Positions 58,136-59,154 of a stretch of 59,154 nt of DNA are shown here, piece after piece (positions within the stretch are counted from its first letter, which is position 1; every line of letters starts with the position of its first letter). A program made the translations under genes and the position numbers. Source of the DNA: JAFHCF01 sp048497495 (lineage in GTDB: Bacteria; Pseudomonadota; Alphaproteobacteria; Rhizobiales; Ancalomicrobiaceae); the NCBI GenBank assembly GCA_048497495.1, contig JAFHCF010000255.1, positions 1 through 59,154 of the forward strand. Reading direction: 5' to 3'. The notes beneath the pieces were generated by a model that was not told the DNA's origin, did no database searches, and saw only the letters and a program-made list of their open reading frames with translations.

Positions 58136-58756
58136 TCAGCGGAAGAACGGGATCGGCGAGGTGCCCCACACCGCCGGCCCACGCGGGGCCGCGAAGGGAC
58201 CGGTGCCGTCCGGAGCGCCCACCGGGCGCGGCCGGGCGACGATCAGACACCAGTAGACGTCGCCGCGTTTGCGCGGGTTTTCCGCCGAGGCGATGCCCAT
58301 CCGCGTCATCTCGGCATCCTTCATGCCGCGATCGTGGGGCGGCGAATGCTTCCAGCCGGTGATGGTCTGGCGAATGGTGCGATAACCCTGGCCGAGGTTC
58401 TCGCCGGCGGCGGCGTAAGGATAACCCGCCGCCTTCAGCCGCTTCTCGAGCCCGCCATAGGGTTCGAGCCCATGCGTCATCCGCCCGGCCTCGGCGAGAT
58501 GGCGGGCATAGTCGCCGGCGATGCGCGCCAGATCGGCATCGATCACCAGCGCGCCGACGCCACTCTCGGCGCGATAGGCATTGAGCAACCGCGCCGCTTC
58601 CGCCGGATCGACCGGCACATAGGCCACGTCGTCGATCGTCTCCACCAACGCCGGCCCGCGCGCGCAGGCCCCGACCAGTCCGGCGAGCGCGAGGCCGAGG
58701 AGCGCGCGGCGCGACGGAGGGGGCGAGAATCGGTCGAGGCGCGACATCTGGGACAT
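58136..58756 (-). CDS. CAP-domain (SCP-like) lipoprotein
   Basis: A 206-residue exported protein with a lipobox (LVGAC, Cys near 31) after a Tat-like or Sec leader (SRRALLGLALAG). The CAP/SCP domain has LLNAYRAESGVGAL, HLAEAGRMTHG, AGENLGQGY and WKHSPPHDRGMKD, all typical of bacterial CAP proteins. The function of bacterial CAP domains is mostly unknown. It would be anchored to a membrane facing the periplasm. The start at 58756 or 58747 cannot be separated. Confidence 0.85.
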   Translation of the reverse strand: MSQMSRLDRFSPPPSRRALLGLALAGLVGACARGPALVETIDDVAYVPVDPAEAARLLNAYRAESGVGALVIDADLARIAGDYARHLAEAGRMTHGLEPYGGLEKRLKAAGYPYAAAGENLGQGYRTIRQTITGWKHSPPHDRGMKDAEMTRMGIASAENPRKRGDVYWCLIVARPRPVGAPDGTGPFAAPRGPAVWGTSPIPFFR

Positions 58757-58969
58757 TCACTCGGGTTAGAGGAAGGTTCGATCGAGCGGAAGGCGCGACG
58801 TTCCCCTGCCAGCCCTTCGTGGCGAAGCCGAGGCGCCCGCCGCGCGGCGTGGGGTCCGACCCCGCGACGCGCTTCGATCGCGCTCATCCCGCCCGCTCCG
58901 AGGCCCGCGACGGGATCGCATCAGCGAGTGCTTGAAATGCGCCCCCCCATCGGGCATAGAGAGCGCGCC

Positions 58970-59061
58970 GGAGACGTGGCCGAGAGGCTGAAGGCACTCG
59001 TTTGCTAAATGAGCGTACCCCCAAAAGGGTACCGAGGGTTCGAATCCCTCCGTCTCCGCCA
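58970..59061 (+). tRNA. tRNA-Ser (anticodon GCT)
   Basis: A class II tRNA with acceptor GGAGACG/CGTCTCC, anticodon arm CTCGT-TTGCTAA-ATGAG (anticodon GCT), a long variable arm, and T arm GAGGG-TTCGAAT-CCCTC. The CCA end is encoded (59059-59061). Confidence 0.97.
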
Positions 59062-59154
59062 CAACTATTTTATTTTATTGATTAATTTCAATTTGTGACG
59101 GTTACGGTGAATAGTGCCGGACTGTCAAAGGGTTGTGGCACCCGCCATCCTGAC
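59062..59154. other. AT-rich flank downstream of tRNA-Ser
   Basis: The first 35 bp after the tRNA are mostly A and T, then composition returns to normal. The window ends before any gene can be judged. tRNA-Ser genes are common integration sites, so a mobile element could begin here. Confidence 0.3.

Overview
The window is chromosomal DNA from a high-GC alphaproteobacterium, most likely of the order Hyphomicrobiales (Rhizobiales). Signs of this are the tig-clpP-clpX-lon-HU gene run, glnB-glnA beside a bifunctional Nnr gene, a UPF0314/DUF2585 protein next to trigger factor, and cobalamin genes of the aerobic type (cobC, cbiB/cobD, cobQ, cobO). No rRNA, CRISPR array, insertion sequence or complete prophage was seen. 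There are three tRNA genes: Val-TAC, Leu-TAG and Ser-GCT.

Layout. 0.1-6 kb: a PLP amino-acid decarboxylase translationally coupled to a GNAT acetyltransferase, a DUF6544/DUF6920 protein, an Acg-type nitroreductase with a Tat-like leader, and a short relic of a tyrosine integrase. 6-10.3 kb: a tightly overlapping branched-chain-amino-acid-type ABC transporter (two permeases, two ATPases, no binding protein) followed by a kynurenine-formamidase-like hydrolase. 10.4-13.5 kb: a copper operon (small Cys/His secreted protein, Met-rich multicopper oxidase, cytochrome c, cytochrome b561). 13.7-21.7 kb: tRNA-Val and the proteostasis block HU, lon, clpX, clpP, tig. 22-25.3 kb: DUF2585 membrane protein, a secreted M35 peptidyl-Lys-type metalloprotease, a cation diffusion facilitator and tRNA-Leu. 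25.3-29.2 kb: Nnr repair enzyme and the nitrogen genes glnB-glnA behind a sigma-54-like promoter.

29.2-39 kb: a polysaccharide-type neighbourhood (acyltransferase, UDP-galactopyranose-mutase-like flavoprotein, multi-pass membrane protein). It is interrupted by an iron-uptake operon efeU-efeO-efeB-efeM. The efe module is bounded by imperfect direct repeats of about 130 bp. The right copy is the 3' end and terminator of the mutase-like gene; the left copy is a decayed remnant of the same 3' end. I infer that the efe module was inserted there. 39-43 kb: a CecR/YbhGFS-like efflux operon with a clear operator palindrome, then a NifO/ArsC-like protein.

43.5-51.5 kb: a giant AsmA/DUF3971-type envelope protein, a Bcp peroxiredoxin, an M23 peptidase, UppP, and prfB with its programmed +1 frameshift, so the true protein begins upstream of the long open frame. 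51.6-53.9 kb: a split Aer-like receptor (PAS protein plus a two-TM chemotaxis transducer) and a conspicuous AT-rich island. 53.9-58.1 kb: cobalamin genes, with cobC and cbiB diverging from overlapping start codons. 58.1-59.15 kb: a CAP-domain lipoprotein and tRNA-Ser, whose downstream flank turns AT-rich at the window end.

No wholly new multi-gene system stands out. The most informative unexplained structures are the efe insertion scar, the degenerate second EfeO domain, the split redox receptor, the AT-rich island with a small hydrophobic ORF, and the copper-oxidase electron-transfer operon.
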